This document shows, piece by piece, positions 24,020 to 36,760 of a stretch of 64,000 bases of DNA. The stretch comes from Tillus elongatus (lineage: Eukaryota > Arthropoda > Insecta > Coleoptera > Cleridae), in the NCBI GenBank assembly GCA_964006375.1, contig OZ023267.1, forward strand, positions 85,173,406 to 85,237,405. The letters are read 5' to 3'. The notes below the pieces were generated by a model. It saw only the letters and a list, made by a program, of their open reading frames with translations, did not search any database and was not told the DNA's origin. Position 1 is the first letter of the stretch; each line of letters starts with the position of its first letter. The translations under genes and the position numbers were made by a program.

Positions 24020-24400
24020 ATGATTGGACAGAAATATTGGATTCATGCTACATGTGGCGTGCGTCAGGACTAACACTGTGGAACATGTATTACGATAAGC
24101 TCTTTAGTCTGGAGTCCGTTAACAACACGGCTATTATAGGGTATGCAGATCATTTGGCGGTGATTGTAAGCGGAGTAAATAAGGGTGACCTAGAGAATAA
24201 TATCAACTGGTCAGTGGCAAGGGTGCAAAACTGGATGGACTTCGACTTGAGCCTCACAAAACTGAAAGTATAGTGCTATTGGGACGAAGAACACTGAGGA
24301 CAGTAACCGTCAAGTTAGGGAATGCAGACATTTATGGTTTTATCACTTTATGGTGTCCAGCAACGTTATCAAGGGTAGGGCGGATACTGGATCCAAAAGT
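24020..24400 (+). pseudogene. LINE-R reverse transcriptase fragment, unit B
   Basis: Reads MYYDKLFSLESVNN, GYADHLAVIVSG, INWSVARVQNWMD and an LLGRRTL segment. The YADD box is YADH here, as in unit A. It ends in the GGGCGGATACTGGATCC 3' junction. The start is the conserved junction with env at about 24,018. Confidence 0.7.
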
Positions 24401-24625
24401 GACGAGAAAAAAAAACGAGCGTGAAGCCTACTGTCGGTTACTTATAATAGACGTTCCGCCGTGAGAACCGTAGCAACGTCTGTGCGAAATTACCAGTAAA
24501 TCGTATGAGCGTTCGTTGCGAGTGCCGCGTATAGGACGTTTTAGGGACAACAAAGTAGGCGGAGTCTCACCTGGGCGCTGACTTGGCTGAGGCTGCACTG
24601 TGAACTACGCTTTCTCTTCACGACT
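24400..24625. repeat. 3' module, truncated copy
   Basis: Matches 6,945-7,275 in inverse but stops after GTGAACTACGC. The histone stem-loop region is deleted with the rest. Confidence 0.6.
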
Positions 24626-24685
24626 TTTTCTCTCTCCAAGTTTTCCGTCTAATGTGACACAATTGAAAGGCTCACGTTTATTTAT

Positions 24686-25053
24686 TTACTTCGAGCTGGT
24701 GTATTTGATAACCGGCTTGGTGCCTTCGCTGAATGCGTGTTTGGAGAGTTTACCGGGCAGAAGATGCCTGACGGTGGTCTCGATCTCCCAGCTGGTTATC
24801 GTGGATCTGTTGTTGTAATGGGCGAGCCTGGAGGCTTCGGCGGTGATGCGCTCCAATATGTCGTTGACGAAGCTCTCCATTATGCTTATGGCCTTGATCG
24901 AGATACGGGGTCGGGATGTACTTGCTTCAGCATTTTGTAAATATAAATTGCGTAGCACTCCTTCATCCTTCTCATCTTTTTGTCGCCCTTGGAGATGTTC
25001 TTCTGAGCCTTGCAGTTCTTCTTGATAACTTTACCTCTAGCCTTCGGTGGCAT
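24686..25053 (-). pseudogene. H2B: Histone H2B pseudogene, copy B
   Basis: The minus strand has [34 protein letters not shown], then after the shared one-base loss [48 protein letters not shown] and the TSSK end. Apart from the frameshift, both halves are open (71 and 90 codons), so it is the cleanest copy along with C. The downstream stem-loop is deleted. Differences from typical H2B are mostly in the tail. Confidence 0.92.
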
Positions 25054-25640
25054 CTTGTCAGTTAACAGAACAAACGTCGGAACGATAGTGACGGTCCGCA
25101 TTCCTTTTTCTTTGGTCTTTAACTATATTTTTCGGTTGTTGCTTCCGTAAGTTTACATGGCTTGTTTTCGGATTTTGTGTTGCACTTTAAATGGGTGTCG
25201 ATTGTCATGACTGTCCGCACCGAAATCGACTTCGTTTTTGTTACGTGCCGCTGTGGACGTAGGTCACTCTCAAAGAATCCGGCCCCGTCATTCGTGCCGG
25301 CCAACTTCTATCTATAAAGGCATACCGCAATGACCACACCACTTTCAGAAGTGGCACGGCAGTGTATGTTCAAACAGATATTGACCACATTTTTCTCAGT
25401 TCGTAGTTTAACGTAGTTCACAGTGCAGCTGCAGACAAGTCAGGTTGTTTTATCGGTTTTTCACGTCTACCTTTTTGTGTAAAATGCACTTAGGAGTCAC
25501 ATTCCCTAGATAAAACAGTTGCTAAAACGTTTGATGTCCTATTAGAGATGACCCATGATTCAGTTTTGACGGAGTAGCTTTTTTAATAGTTAATAGTTTT
25601 TTAAAATACAAACTACAGGCTTACGCAAGCTGAAATATGA
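25054..25640 (-). promoter_or_regulatory. H2B copy B 5' flank
   Basis: Contains the same TATA-like TATAGTTAAAGACC and TTTATAGATAG positions on the minus strand as copy A, and the 61-codon frame starting MAGTNDGAGF. The latter is conserved in A, B and D but deleted in C. It ends in the GCCGAGTGAGTACACTCGG hairpin at about 25,655. Promoter role inferred only. Confidence 0.3.
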
Positions 25641-25682
25641 ATTGGAATAGTGAGCCCGAGTGTACTCACTCGGCTACTGCCT

Positions 25683-26495
<813 letters not shown>

Positions 26496-26497
26496 TC

Positions 26498-27020
26498 ATA
26501 CAAACATGGGATATTTTGTAAAAGTCTTATAATCCACGGTAGGTGTAGGTTCTATACCATCATTAGAACGCTTGATGTAATTTACTGGGTTAAAGTCAAA
26601 CTAAGACCTCCTGTGGGGATTTCTTTAGAATTTAATTGAAGTCTTATATCCCGATTATATTTTATAATGTTGATGTATTTTCTAACGTAATTGTAACGAT
26701 CAGGTTGCAATCTCACAATAACAAATCTAGGTCGTTCATGTTTGAAGAAGTCTTAATGGACCAGTCGAATTAGTGAGATTCGGTAATTCATACATTTCCC
26801 ATTTTCTATATGGTATATAAACCTTTTTATCTATAGTTATCGACGTTAATAATTGCTGTTGTATAATATTGTTTGGGGTGAATATATTTGACCTGCAGTA
26901 CCATGCATTCAATGGTAAGCATTAAAGTTTATTTGCATCTGCTGCGCCAATCAAATTGGAGCAATTTCTATTTTTGCATATTAACAAACTGCTGAAAAGC
27001 TCTCTTATATAGCCTTTGAA
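26498..27020 (-). pseudogene. ALE capsid-like fragment (second inverted repeat, right)
   Basis: Mirror of the preceding fragment and near-identical to 3,268-3,815. A short deletion around 26,763 removes codons after the TSSN region. Confidence 0.55.
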
Positions 27021-27039
27021 ATTAGAGGTATACAGTATC

Positions 27040-27128
27040 AGGCGACAGCTGTCTAAGAGCTGTTGTGTCAAACTAGTAGCTGTCTAACAGCTATAGTAAT
27101 AGACACAGAGTTGGCCAACAGCTGTTGC
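27040..27128. repeat. CAGCTG-rich degenerate array
   Basis: GACAGCTGTCTAAGAGCTG through AACAGCTGTTGCG, counterpart of 3,831-3,915. Confidence 0.75.
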
Positions 27129-27269
27129 GATAGACGACTAACATAAGATAGGTATACAGAAAACCAACTCAAAGCTAGTATACCTTAAACCGCCAAACAG
27201 TTTGTATTCCTAGCACGGTAACCAACTAACAAGTGGTTTACATCAGACCAAGAACCAACTTGTTTGAAA

Positions 27270-27794
27270 CAAAAAACTTTAGAGAGATGGAGAAGAGAAA
27301 AATATCAAGCAAAAGATTTTAGTACAACACAAAACAAAACTCGCTGAAAACATTCGAAATCACTTTTGTATCCTTTAAACAGACATTAATGATAAAATTA
27401 AACTAGACAAAATAGATGGCTTGCTAGAATTGGTTTTTATGTAAAGGCCTAAGGCATATACTTATGACGATCTTCGACACTATAAAGATATTCTAGGATC
27501 AAACAGTGTTTATAAAGTTAAATACAATCCGAATGGGTGAACTAATTTTTCTCAGAAAAGTATCTAACTCTTACGAAACGAATGACAAATCCTTGAGCGG
27601 AACATCCTCAACTCCTCACGGTTTTGGTGACGACACACATCTTAACTTAAAACAAAAACTCAACCTAGAATTCACAATGTAAATGATACAAAAATCAGCA
27701 CTAACAAGGGGATGATACAAAATAACAAGCAAATAAAATATGTGAATGGGGATGACATCAATCAGTTGATAGACTTAGAGTTCTAGTACCTTCT

Positions 27795-27796
<2 letters not shown>
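27270..27796 (+). pseudogene. ALE CC gene, truncated
   Basis: Counterpart of 4,060-4,590, with an extra Ser-rich insertion after NFSQK. Cut at 27,797 by (TA)n within the INELVD-like region. Confidence 0.5.

Positions 27797-27867
<71 letters not shown>
27797..27867. repeat. (TA)n microsatellite
   Basis: TA run joining the CC gene to LINE-C EN. Confidence 0.97.
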
Positions 27868-27870
<3 letters not shown>

Positions 27871-28010
27871 AGCGGATGCCAGAATACGTTGATTTTTGGT
27901 GATTTCAATGTAAACTTACAAAGAAACAGTTCATTCTTAAATTATTTTACAAATAAGTATGTTCAATATTCTAACATCACAATCGTCTACACATAGTGAT
28001 GTAGGTTTTG
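27868..28010 (+). pseudogene. LINE-C EN fragment
   Basis: Same 3' half of the EN fragment as 5,567-5,660, beginning AAGCGGATGCCAGAATACG, at the edge of the copy C segment. Confidence 0.6.
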
Positions 28011-28545
28011 TAAACAACAGAGAAAAATCAGGCAGCAGCCGAATGAGTACACTCGGGCTCACTATTCCAATTCATATTTCAGCTTTCCTAAGCCTGTAGT
28101 TTGTATTTTTAAAAACTATTAACAATTAAAAAAGCTACTCCGTCAAAATTGAATCATGGGTCATCTCTAATAGGGACATCAAACATTGTAGAAACTGTTT
28201 TGTCTAGGGAATGTGACTCCCGAGTCCATTTTACACAAAAAGGTAGACGTGAAAAACTGATAAAACAACCTGACTTGTCTGCGGCTGCACTGTGAAGTAC
28301 GTTAAACTACGAACTGAGAAAAAGGTGATCAATATTTGTTTGAACATACACGGCCGTGCAACCTCTGAAAGTGGTATGGTCATTGCGGTATGCCTTTATC
28401 GATAGAAGTTGGCACCACAAAATCCGAAAACAAGCCATGTAAAGTTACGGAAGCAACAACCGAAAAATATAGTTACAGACCAAAGAAAAAGGAAAGCGGA
28501 CCGTCACTATCGTTCCGACGCTTGTTCTGTATATTGTACGACAAG
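28011..28545 (+). promoter_or_regulatory. H2B copy C 5' flank
   Basis: Collinear with copy A flank (hairpin at ~28,037, TATA-like at ~28,468). It has a ~130 bp deletion after GATAGAAGTTGGC (28,413) that removes the MAGTNDG-type frame. Promoter role is inferred. Confidence 0.3.
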
Positions 28546-28901
28546 ATGCCACCGAAGGCTAGAGGTAAAGTTATCAAGAAGAACTGCAAGGCCCACAAGA
28601 ACAACTCCAAGGGCGACAAAAATAAGCGGATGATGAAGAAGTGCTACGCAATTTATATTTACAAAATGCTGAAGCAAGTACATCCCGACCCCGTATCTCG
28701 ATCAAGGCCATAAGCATAATGGAGAGCTTCGTCAACGACATATTGGAGCGCATCACTGCCGAAGCCTCCAGGCTCGCTCATTACAACAACAGATCCACGA
28801 TAACCAGCCGGGAGATCGAGACCACCGTCAGGCATCATCTGCCCGGTAAACTTGTGAGCGAAGGCACCAAGCCAGTTATCAAATACACCAGCTCGAAGTA
28901 A
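28546..28901 (+). pseudogene. H2B: Histone H2B pseudogene, copy C
   Basis: Reads [31 protein letters not shown], then the common one-base loss, and [17 protein letters not shown] through [16 protein letters not shown]. Five codons after LPGKL are missing. Both partial frames are otherwise open. The 3' flank diverges at about 28,958, before the stem-loop position. Confidence 0.92.
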
Positions 28902-28959
28902 ATAAATAAACGTGTGCCTTTCAATTGCGTCGCATTAGACGGAAAACTTGGAGAGAAAA

Positions 28960-29640
28960 AAAAGCCTGAACGTTTTGGAAAATTACACTCAAGTAAGATG
29001 AAAAAAAATCTTGTATAAAGTGCAGCGTCATTTTTACAGGCCTCTAAGCAAATGTATTAATTAATTTCACTTTTCACAAGGTCTTTATTATTCTACTTTA
29101 AAGGAACTTTGAAGGTTTCTTTATCCTTCGTAAAATTTTTTGTCTGAAAGGAAGACCGAAAAGAGGGTCTTATTTACAAGAAAGATCAGCAGGAGCAAGT
29201 ACGATAGATAATAAAATAATTTAGGTATTTCCGCCGATCCAGATATGTTAATTTTTTCGTTCGCAAATGTATTAATTAATTTCACTTTTCACAAGGTCTT
29301 TATTATTCTACTTTAAAGGAACTTTGAAGGTTTCTTTATCCTTCCTGAAATTTTTTGTCTGAAAGGAAAACCGAAAGGAGGGTCTTATTTACAAGATGAA
29401 TCAGCAGGAGCAAGTACGATAGATAATAAAATAATTTAGGTATTTCCGCCGATCCAAATATGTTAATTTTTTCGTTGTTTAATGTTAGTGACCAACTACC
29501 TGCACAAGAATATAAGCAGAGATATAGATGTAAGATATATAGGATCATTTATAACTCTGATGACGTTAAATCGGTTAGGGAAACGATCTTCAGGTTCTTT
29601 AAATGTATTGTAGTTATTTGAGTTCTCCAAGTGAACGTGT
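28960..29640 (-). mobile_element. LINE-C 5' module with 215-bp tandem duplication
   Basis: CAAATGTATTAATTAATTTC begins at about 29,049 and again at 29,264, each followed by the Phe/Leu-rich 5' module in inverse. The second copy continues to the CTCCAAGTGAAC end (~29,630). Confidence 0.6.
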
Positions 29641-30520
29641 CTTCATAATACAACCTGTTTCTTCATTATTTTAGTCCTTTAGGTTTCTACCTTATCTACA
29701 ATTAAACCTTTTAGCTTTTGTCATTGATAAATGAGATGACGGTTACATTCAGTTTTGTTGATATTTTGAGTGCCAGTCACTATGAGTTTGACTTCATTTC
29801 GTATATTTTTTAACTAAGCTATACAATTTATTTGTTCGATAAACATTTCTATACTAAGCAGTAGGCAGGCATGTATGACATATGTAGCTTTACTAGGCGG
29901 TAACGTCTGCTTCTTTCAGTTCTTCAGTGATTGATTGAATTTAGTTGTTATGAGCATTATTATCAGCTACTTGAGAAACTACTAGAACTCTAAGTCTATC
30001 AACAAACTCATTGATGTCATCCCCATTCACATATTTTATTTGCTTGTTATTTTGTATCATCCCCTTGTTAGTGCTGATTTTTGTATTATTTACATTGTGA
30101 ATTCTAGGTTGAGTTTTTGTTTTAAGTTAAGATGTGTGTCGTCACCAAAACCGTGAGGAGTTGAGGAGGTTCCGCTCAAGGATTTGTCATTCGTTTCGTT
30201 AGAGTTAGATACTTTTCTGAGAAAAATTAGTTCACCCATTCGGATTGTATTTAACTTTATAAACACTGTTTGATCCTAGAATATCTTTATAGCGTCGAAG
30301 ATCGTCATAAGTATATGCCTTAGGCCTTTACACAAAAACCAATTCTAGCAAACCATCTATTTTATTTAGTTTAATTTTATCATTAATGTCTGTTTAAAGG
30401 ATGCAAAAGTGATTTAGAATGTTTTCAGCAAGTTTTGTTTTGTGTTGTACTAAAATCTTTTGCTTGATATTTTTCTCTTCTCACGTCCATCTCTCTAAAG
30501 TTTTTTGTTTCAAACAAGTT
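29640..30520 (-). pseudogene. ALE CC gene, near-complete decayed copy
   Basis: Inverse of 4,060-4,905. Minus-strand residues include SYDDLRRYKDIL, VKYNPNG, a second half with KYVNGDDINEFVDRLRVLV and an ELKEAD end, then the NIRNEVK tail. Frameshifts at several points. Upstream it faces the interrupted CAGCTG array. Confidence 0.5.
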
Positions 30521-30649
30521 GGTTCTTGGTCTGATGTAAACCACTTGTTAGTTGGTTACCGTGCTAGGAATACAAACTGTTTGGCGGTTTAAGGTATACT
30601 AGCTTTGAGTTGGTTTTCTGCACCTATCTATTGTTAGTCGTCTATCGCA

Positions 30650-30695
30650 ACAGCTGTTGGCCAGCTCTGTGTCTATTACTATAGCTGTTAGACAG
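30650..30695. repeat. CAGCTG-rich array, left part
   Basis: AACAGCTGTTGGCCAGCTC and ATAGCTGTTAGACAG, cut at 30,696; the array resumes at 31,528. Confidence 0.75.
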
Positions 30696-31527
30696 TGTTC
30701 ACGCCACGATTGAAAAAAACTGAGAATCAAGAAAATATAAATTCCAGGTGATTATCCGAAAATACCTTTAGATGCAAGGAAGGTGCTGTTTCCATATGAG
30801 ATAAAGTCTCTAGAATTTGATTTTTTTACTAATTATAATGTCAACCTCGTCTATGACTCAATAAGACCAGGAAAGAGGAAGAATGACCCAACAGTGAATG
30901 ATGTGCGTATTTTGATGTATAAAAACGGGAAAATTACTACAAATTAAGTTTTGAAGACGGGCTGTCTGAAATTCCACAAAGATGCAAAGGAAAACCTCAA
31001 AACATAGACAGTTTTCCACGTCTTTTTAATGCAAGGTTGCCCATCACTGAAAAGAAGTACAAACATCTTCAAGAAATAAAACCAAATATTGACAAGAATT
31101 TCTGGAATTTTTATGATAATCTTCCCTACAAAAAAAAGAATAGGTTTATTTTGTAGGCTGATATAAAAATGTTTTGACTTTGCAAAGTCTCGTTGTTAGC
31201 TAGGTTAGTACTTTCTGCAAAAAATGTGTTAATTTCTAATTTACAAAACTTACTGTGATTTTTCAAAAGTAGTTACGTAGGCATCTGGTATTAAAAATAT
31301 GTTAAGGTTAAGTTTGAAAAAACTTATTGTGATTTTAGAAACCTCGTTAATCCCATAGCTACTCCCAAAAAGTGTTTTCTGTTAAGCTCTAAGATAAAGA
31401 TAATGTTATTTTTGTTGACTTTTTTAGCTGCATACCTACATCATGAGATTATTTTACTAAACATATGTTGCATTTAAGGTAAGAAGCGTAAGATTGTGTT
31501 TCAAAGACCTCTTGTGAAGTGAGGACC
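30696..31527 (+). mobile_element. 0.83 kb insertion in the CAGCTG array
   Basis: The array is interrupted between GTTAGACAG and GCTGTCTAAC. The insertion carries the coding sequence 30,748-31,156. Its last ~110 bp (31,415-31,527) recur inverted at about 35,157-35,279, so it is a fragment of a repeated element. No inverted ends recognised. Confidence 0.6.
30748..31156 (+). pseudogene. C-terminal part of an unrecognised element protein, one frameshift
   Basis: The first frame runs GDYPKIPLDARKVLFPYEIK, then DFFTNYNVNLVYDSIRPGKR and VNDVRILMYKNGKI. After a single one-base frame change near 30,942 it continues LSFEDGLSEIPQR, ARLPITEKKYKHLQEIK and NFWNFYDNLPY, and ends at a stop, 31,154-31,156. 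About 135 codons with a single lesion make this the least decayed protein-coding stretch in the window. A Lys-rich tail and 'YDSIRPG..ND' and 'FYDNLP' motifs are notable. I suspect the C-terminus of a DNA-transposon-associated protein, but cannot name it. Confidence 0.6.
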
Positions 31528-31570
31528 GCTGTCTAACAGTTGTCCAACAGCTGCCTAACAGCTGTCGTGT
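31528..31570. repeat. CAGCTG-rich array, right part
   Basis: GCTGTCTAACAG, CCAACAGCTGCCTAACAGC and a short tail joined directly to the PO gene end. Confidence 0.7.
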
Positions 31571-32180
31571 CTAACTAATCGGTTGAATTTCGTTGTTCTG
31601 TGTGTTATTACGAGCGGCTTGAGATGCTACTATAAGCCGCATTCTATCAACCAACATGTTTATATCATCCCAGTGAAGATACTCTTTCAGTTTCTTATAA
31701 TGCATCATGTGTGGCATACCGTAACTAGAAGTTATGGAAGTAGAACGTGACTTAACGCCTGCTTATTTTTCTAGAATTGCTCTTACTACTGGTTGATATT
31801 TGGGAGAATTGTTTCTTATAATGTCTTCTTGAAGATCGTTCTCTTTTCTGTGAAGACTAGTAGCTTTCATAATATCTGAAAAATCAAGTAGAGCTTGTGA
31901 ATTTTCCATAGCAGCCGTAACAGGTTTTCTCAAAAATATTGATTCCAACAGATGATTAGTACCAATTATTACCAACCTTAATTTGAAAGCTATGTCCATT
32001 TTTATCATCTATGTTTAACAACAATATTAATAGGCTTGTTGCCAAGCATCCAAGTTTTGGTAGTTTTATCATAAATAACACTATATGTTCTATCACGTGA
32101 ATGTATCTCTGTGAAATATTTATCAACATAGTATTTGACACCAATAGGTTATGAACTTAACATTCGTTCGTGAAAAACTG
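31571..32180 (-). pseudogene. ALE PO gene
   Basis: Minus strand, downstream of the ATPase: DKYFTEIHSRDRTYSV-like start, then IYDKTTKTWMLGNKPIN, GHSFQIKVGNNWY, FLRKPVTAAMENSQAL, FSDIMKATSLHRKEND, IIRNNSPKYQPVV and, in another frame, HMMHYKKLKEYLHWDD with an NNEIQPI end. At least four frame changes. The ATPase-to-PO order is kept at 50,100-50,880 and 62,400-63,080. The 81-codon stretch 32,008-31,763 is the best preserved. Confidence 0.6.
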
Positions 32181-32184
32181 AATA

Positions 32185-32915
32185 CCAACGTTTTTCAGTT
32201 AACCGAGATATATAAAGTGATCAAAACCCTTGTGTTAAATCAGTATCTTCAAGAACAGCCATCATAATTTGTTTGTTTTGCCAAAATCCACCACAAAGGA
32301 TTTTGAACTTTTCATGTTTTTCATATTTCATATTTAGTTTATTGATCGTTGTTGCCCTTACTTGGTGAAATTGTGCCACACTACTGGCTTCACAGTGAAT
32401 CCAGAGAAGTTATCTCCAGTCTGTATTTTCATATTGTTTAAATAAAACTGTGATGTTAGCATTATCAAGCTCCAATTCTTTCGGACACAAGTAAAAACTG
32501 TCAATATCTTAATATCTACCTATGCAAAAATACGATCCTATTTTATCTTGCTTATCACAGGCTACGTCATCTAATATAAAAAACGAATTGCTCTTTGCAT
32601 ATGCTGGATCTAATATTTCTAGGCTTTCACTGTATGGATAACACCTTTTGTAGCACAAAATACCTCCTTTAAAATGTCATATTTAGGCTGATATATAAAG
32701 GCTTTCAGTATACGTATACGTTTTCAAATTTTACGCCGTTTGGACCAAACAACAAACTTAACATAATATTTGTTAACCATAACCGCTTGGACCACATATC
32801 AAACATCTAACTGAGGTTGGTAAAAGAAGTCCATATCTTTGCTGTTTGGGTGTTGATGATGTGGTAACAACATCAACTATTTGTGACTGTTGGCTTTTGA
32901 GTGTTTTACAATACG
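32185..32915 (-). pseudogene. ALE packaging ATPase (A32/FtsK-like) remnant, unit 1
   Basis: Minus strand: LPTSVRCLICGPSGYG (Walker A region, but the Lys codon is replaced and a base is lost), LLFGPNGVKFENVYVYT, YISQPKYDILKEV, then a NSFFILDDVACDKQDKI stretch (Walker B with DD). GRY, a DNANITVLFKQ-like segment, KFKILCGGFWQNK and the FDHFI/YISRL end follow. This is the Polinton/adintovirus genome-packaging ATPase order. Stops and frameshifts are frequent. In live elements it pumps DNA into the capsid. Confidence 0.75.
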
Positions 32916-32939
32916 CATCGTTAACTAAACTAAAACTTT

Positions 32940-33000
32940 GTACGACTGCTACATCCTATATAAATACGCAGATATATCATACCTCATTAACAGTATAAAT
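32940..33000 (+). promoter_or_regulatory. Divergent ATPase/PLA2 intergenic region with TATA box
   Basis: TATATAAATA at 32,957-32,966 lies between the minus-strand ATPase start (~32,915) and the PLA2 frame, oriented toward PLA2. The same element is at 40,700-40,709; a degraded form is near 63,600 in inverse. Unlike the TATA-like site inside the capsid fragments it is outside recognisable coding sequence. Confidence 0.35.
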
Positions 33001-33024
33001 GTTGGTGTGTCAAGGTGAAGGAGT

Positions 33025-33232
33025 TGTTGACAAGTCATCAAAAAATTACTTATTGAGCTGCACGTACTTGGTTATCAGTTTTGTGGTCCAGTCACAGAAC
33101 GTTTCACGAGACATAATTAACGCATCAATAATCTAGATCGTGCTTGTTTCTCGACAAGCACGATCTAGGGGATTGATATTGTATAATCATGATGCATACC
33201 GAAACTATAATACTTATAATGTGGTCACTTAT
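33025..33232 (+). pseudogene. ALE PLA2 fragment, unit 1
   Basis: LIELHVLGYQFCGPVT, then RHN.RINNLDRAC, an inserted fold-back, and a HDAYRNYNTYN segment where the catalytic His-Asp pair of PLA2 would lie. It is a different paralogue from 16,861: the Ca-loop Gly after CGP is Val and there is a stop after RHN. Confidence 0.6.
33133..33168. repeat. 15-bp-arm perfect hairpin inside PLA2
   Basis: Arms CTAGATCGTGCTTGT and ACAAGCACGATCTAG with a 6-nt loop. The left arm is PLA2 coding sequence (NLDRAC) and the right arm its inverted copy. Also present at 40,885-40,920. Confidence 0.9.
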
Positions 33233-33440
33233 GTTTACAATTTTTAAATAAAAGACTTGAAGAGTAGTATCTGTGTTTCAGTCATTGCGCGTACGCTTGC
33301 TTTCAATAGCTCTTACGACCCGCATTATTTCGCATATAAATGTAAACATCACCGACAGAATTCAGTACCCGTGACGTTTCAAGGTGATGAGATCATTGTG
33401 ATATTGAAATTATGTAGATTATTAATACTTGCAATCAAGC
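33233..33440 (+). other. Unrecognised open stretch
   Basis: A frame with SICVSVIARTLAF, DPHYFAYKCKHH and VTFQGDEIIVILKL is conserved in unit 2 (41,009-41,197), where it continues TQRPPYYVDY. Perhaps part of another ALE structural gene; no family recognised. Confidence 0.35.
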
Positions 33441-33444
33441 CGCC

Positions 33445-34290
33445 CCAGCATCAATATCTTTCCTACCTGCAGCGAAGACGATTCTATCTTCGGAGCACAT
33501 ACAGTATCTAGATTCATGTTAAGCAAACTACATATATTCACTGACCCTGTGAACGACGAGTCAATCAAATGGAAAGATATACACATTTAGGCTTCTCAAA
33601 CCAGTTCGTTTTCCATAATGATACCTGTGATTCCGCAATCAACCAACAAGATATTTTATACCTTTAATGTCCGCTGTTCTACTAATAAATGGCAGTATTG
33701 AGACGAGTGGCACGATTGGAGATGTACAAGTAACATCTAATGCAGCAACCCGATTATTTAACATGTGAGAAATGCTTGTATAGTTACAGCAATTCGAACA
33801 CTTTTGGAAGCAAGAGCTATAATTCAAGCCGGGTGGCATCCTACTACATAAAATACAATGCTGAAGGATGGCCGTTTTTGCTACTGCATACTTCCTTGCT
33901 ACTTCTGTAATATTTTCAAAGACTATAGAAGCGTGTTTTTTCAGTTAATTGCTGCGACGTATATCTAAAGCCCAGAGCGAAAGAAATTGCTTTATTTTGA
34001 TTGGAGCAGTCGACACAGATAAAGCATTAAAGTTACATTGATTACATGGCGCTGCAGGTGAACCTTGACTACCCCAGCGAAGTTATACAGAAATAATTTT
34101 TACAGTCGATTGCCACAAATAAAAAGATCCTGGAACCATATAGAAAATGGGAATGCATTACTAAATCAGAATAATTCAACGAAAGGCTTGTGGTCCATCA
34201 AGACAAGCTCAAAGACTAACCGACCTAAATTTCGTATTGTAAGATTTGAAACGGATCGATACAATAACGTTAAAAATACATTATAGATTT
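33445..34290 (+). pseudogene. ALE capsid-like protein, N-terminal half and linker (paralogue)
   Basis: In changing frames it encodes LHIFTDPVNDESIKWKD, INQQDI, GTIGDVQVTSNAATRLFN, a FEHFWKQEL segment and an IFKDYRSVFFQLIA stretch, then YPSEVIQK, YRKWE, SIKTSSKTNRPKFRIVRFET and DRYNN. This is the order of the arthropod element capsid protein whose C-terminal half is at 3,268-3,815. It is the only region with the N-terminal jelly-roll part. Heavily decayed. Confidence 0.5.
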
Positions 34291-34295
34291 AAGAC

Positions 34296-34430
34296 TTGAG
34301 TGTTATAATCCACTCCTAGGATTTGATTGGGTACTTCCATAGGCCAATAGGTTTCGTTTTCGACCTTATACGGAATCGGGACGACTTTTATTAGCATAAA
34401 TTACGTTACCTCTGTCATTGTGAAGTAGCT
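34296..34430 (-). pseudogene. env: E2 env segment inserted in the capsid gene
   Basis: Minus strand: PIPYKVENETYWPMEVPN and LGVDYN, matching E2 env at 21,190-21,305. It interrupts the capsid frame at the same place in unit 2 (42,068-42,200), so it predates the tandem duplication. Confidence 0.65.
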
Positions 34431-34431
34431 G

Positions 34432-34735
34432 TATAGATGAACGACCCAGCTTTGTTATTGTGATATTCCAAACGGATTGATAGATAACGTTAGAAAAATA
34501 TCAACAACTTTGATCATGTAGGAATTCGATATATAAGGCTCCACTTAAATTCTCAACGAATCCCCTCAGAAGGCAAATAGAAACGTGACTGAATTTCAAC
34601 TCGCATATGTCGGTAGCGAACTCCTACCTACCTTGGATTACAAAACTTTTGAAAAATATCCCATGTTTTTATTTGATTGCTCCAAGTACAGGAATCCAAA
34701 AATCCATCTAAATTCATCAAATTCGAAATGAAAAG
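34432..34735 (+). pseudogene. ALE capsid-like protein, C-terminal part
   Basis: ERPSFVIVIFQTD opens it; then, shifted, a LNFNS-like stretch, LDYKTFEKYPMFLFDCSKY and a Lys-rich end. This follows the linker part before the env insertion. Confidence 0.5.
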
Positions 34736-34809
34736 GGTTTAATTTATTTGGACCGGACAGATTTTCCTGGAAAATTAGCAAGGAAAATCTTTCTTGTAAA
34801 TAAGACCCC

Positions 34810-35279
<470 letters not shown>

Positions 35280-35723
35280 CCCCTCCTTTCGTTGCTCTTT
35301 TCGGACAAAAAATACTAATGCAAAGCTCATCTACAATATCTGGATTTAGGAAGGATAAAGGAATCTCTAAAGTTCTTCCAAAGCAGAAGAGTGGAGACGT
35401 TGTGAGAAGTGCAATTAATTATTGCATTTGCTAACAGGCCTGTAAAAAAGACGCCGAACTTTACACAATTTTATCCATCTTACATGACTATAATTTTCGA
35501 AAACGTTCAGTCTTTAAAGGCCAATGTAAAGGATATTTTTGCAGATGAGTGCCATTTAAAAGCATCGATTATACTACTTATTTAACCTTCGACAACTCAG
35601 CAGGATGATATTCAGATACCTGGCCATGTTACAATTTACATATCTGATGTAAAGAGCATGGTGCTGCGATATACATCAAGAATGATTTAAAATCAGATGA
35701 ATTTAAAATGTTGTCAAATTCCA
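35280..35723 (+). pseudogene. LINE-C 5' module and EN fragment, unit 1
   Basis: CTCCTTTCGTTGCTCTTTTC through the AACGTTCAGTCTTTAAAGG region, then [20 protein letters not shown] residues in shifting frames, ending in (AC)n/(TA)n. Confidence 0.55.
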
Positions 35724-36180
<457 letters not shown>

Positions 36181-36760
36181 GATATGTAAATTCTAAAATG
36201 GCCAGGTATCTAAATATCATCCTGCTGAGTTGTCGAAGATTCAAAAGTTGTATAATCGATGCTTTTAAATAGCACTCATCTGCAATAATATCCTTCAAAT
36301 GTGACTTTAAAGACTGAACGTTTTCGAAAATTATAGTCAAATAAGATGGATAATATTGTGTAAAGTTTAGCGTTATTTTCACTTTTTACAACGTCTTCAC
36401 TCATCTGCTTTGGAAGATCTGTAGTGATTCCTTTATCATTCCTTAATCCAGAAATTGTAGATGGGCTTTGTATTTATATTTTTTGTCCGAACGGAGCACC
36501 GAAAGGAGGAACGGCAGCAGCACGTTCGTTAGATAATGCAACAATTTAGGTATTTCCGCCGAACGAAATATGTTAATTATTGTGTTGTTGAACCACCCTT
36601 AATCGTTAGTGACCGAACACCTGCACAAGAATATAAGCAGAGTTGTAGATGTAAGATATTTAAAATTATATATCCTCTGATGACGGTAACTTGGTTAGTG
36701 CAAGTCAGGTTTTTTAAATATATTGTAGTCATTTGAGTTGTCCAAGTACACTTGTCTTCA
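36181..36760 (-). mobile_element. LINE-C 5' module and EN start, inverted
   Basis: Minus strand 36,382-36,181 reads KITLNFTQYYPSYLTIIFEN, SLKSHLKDIIADECYLKAS, the cleanest EN-start frame. 36,383-36,760 is the 5' module. Confidence 0.6.

Noticed and set aside
24686..25053. H2B copies as functional histone genes or expressed variants
   Set aside because: All copies share a one-base loss in the middle of the histone fold, and A and D carry further lesions. No copy can give a full H2B.
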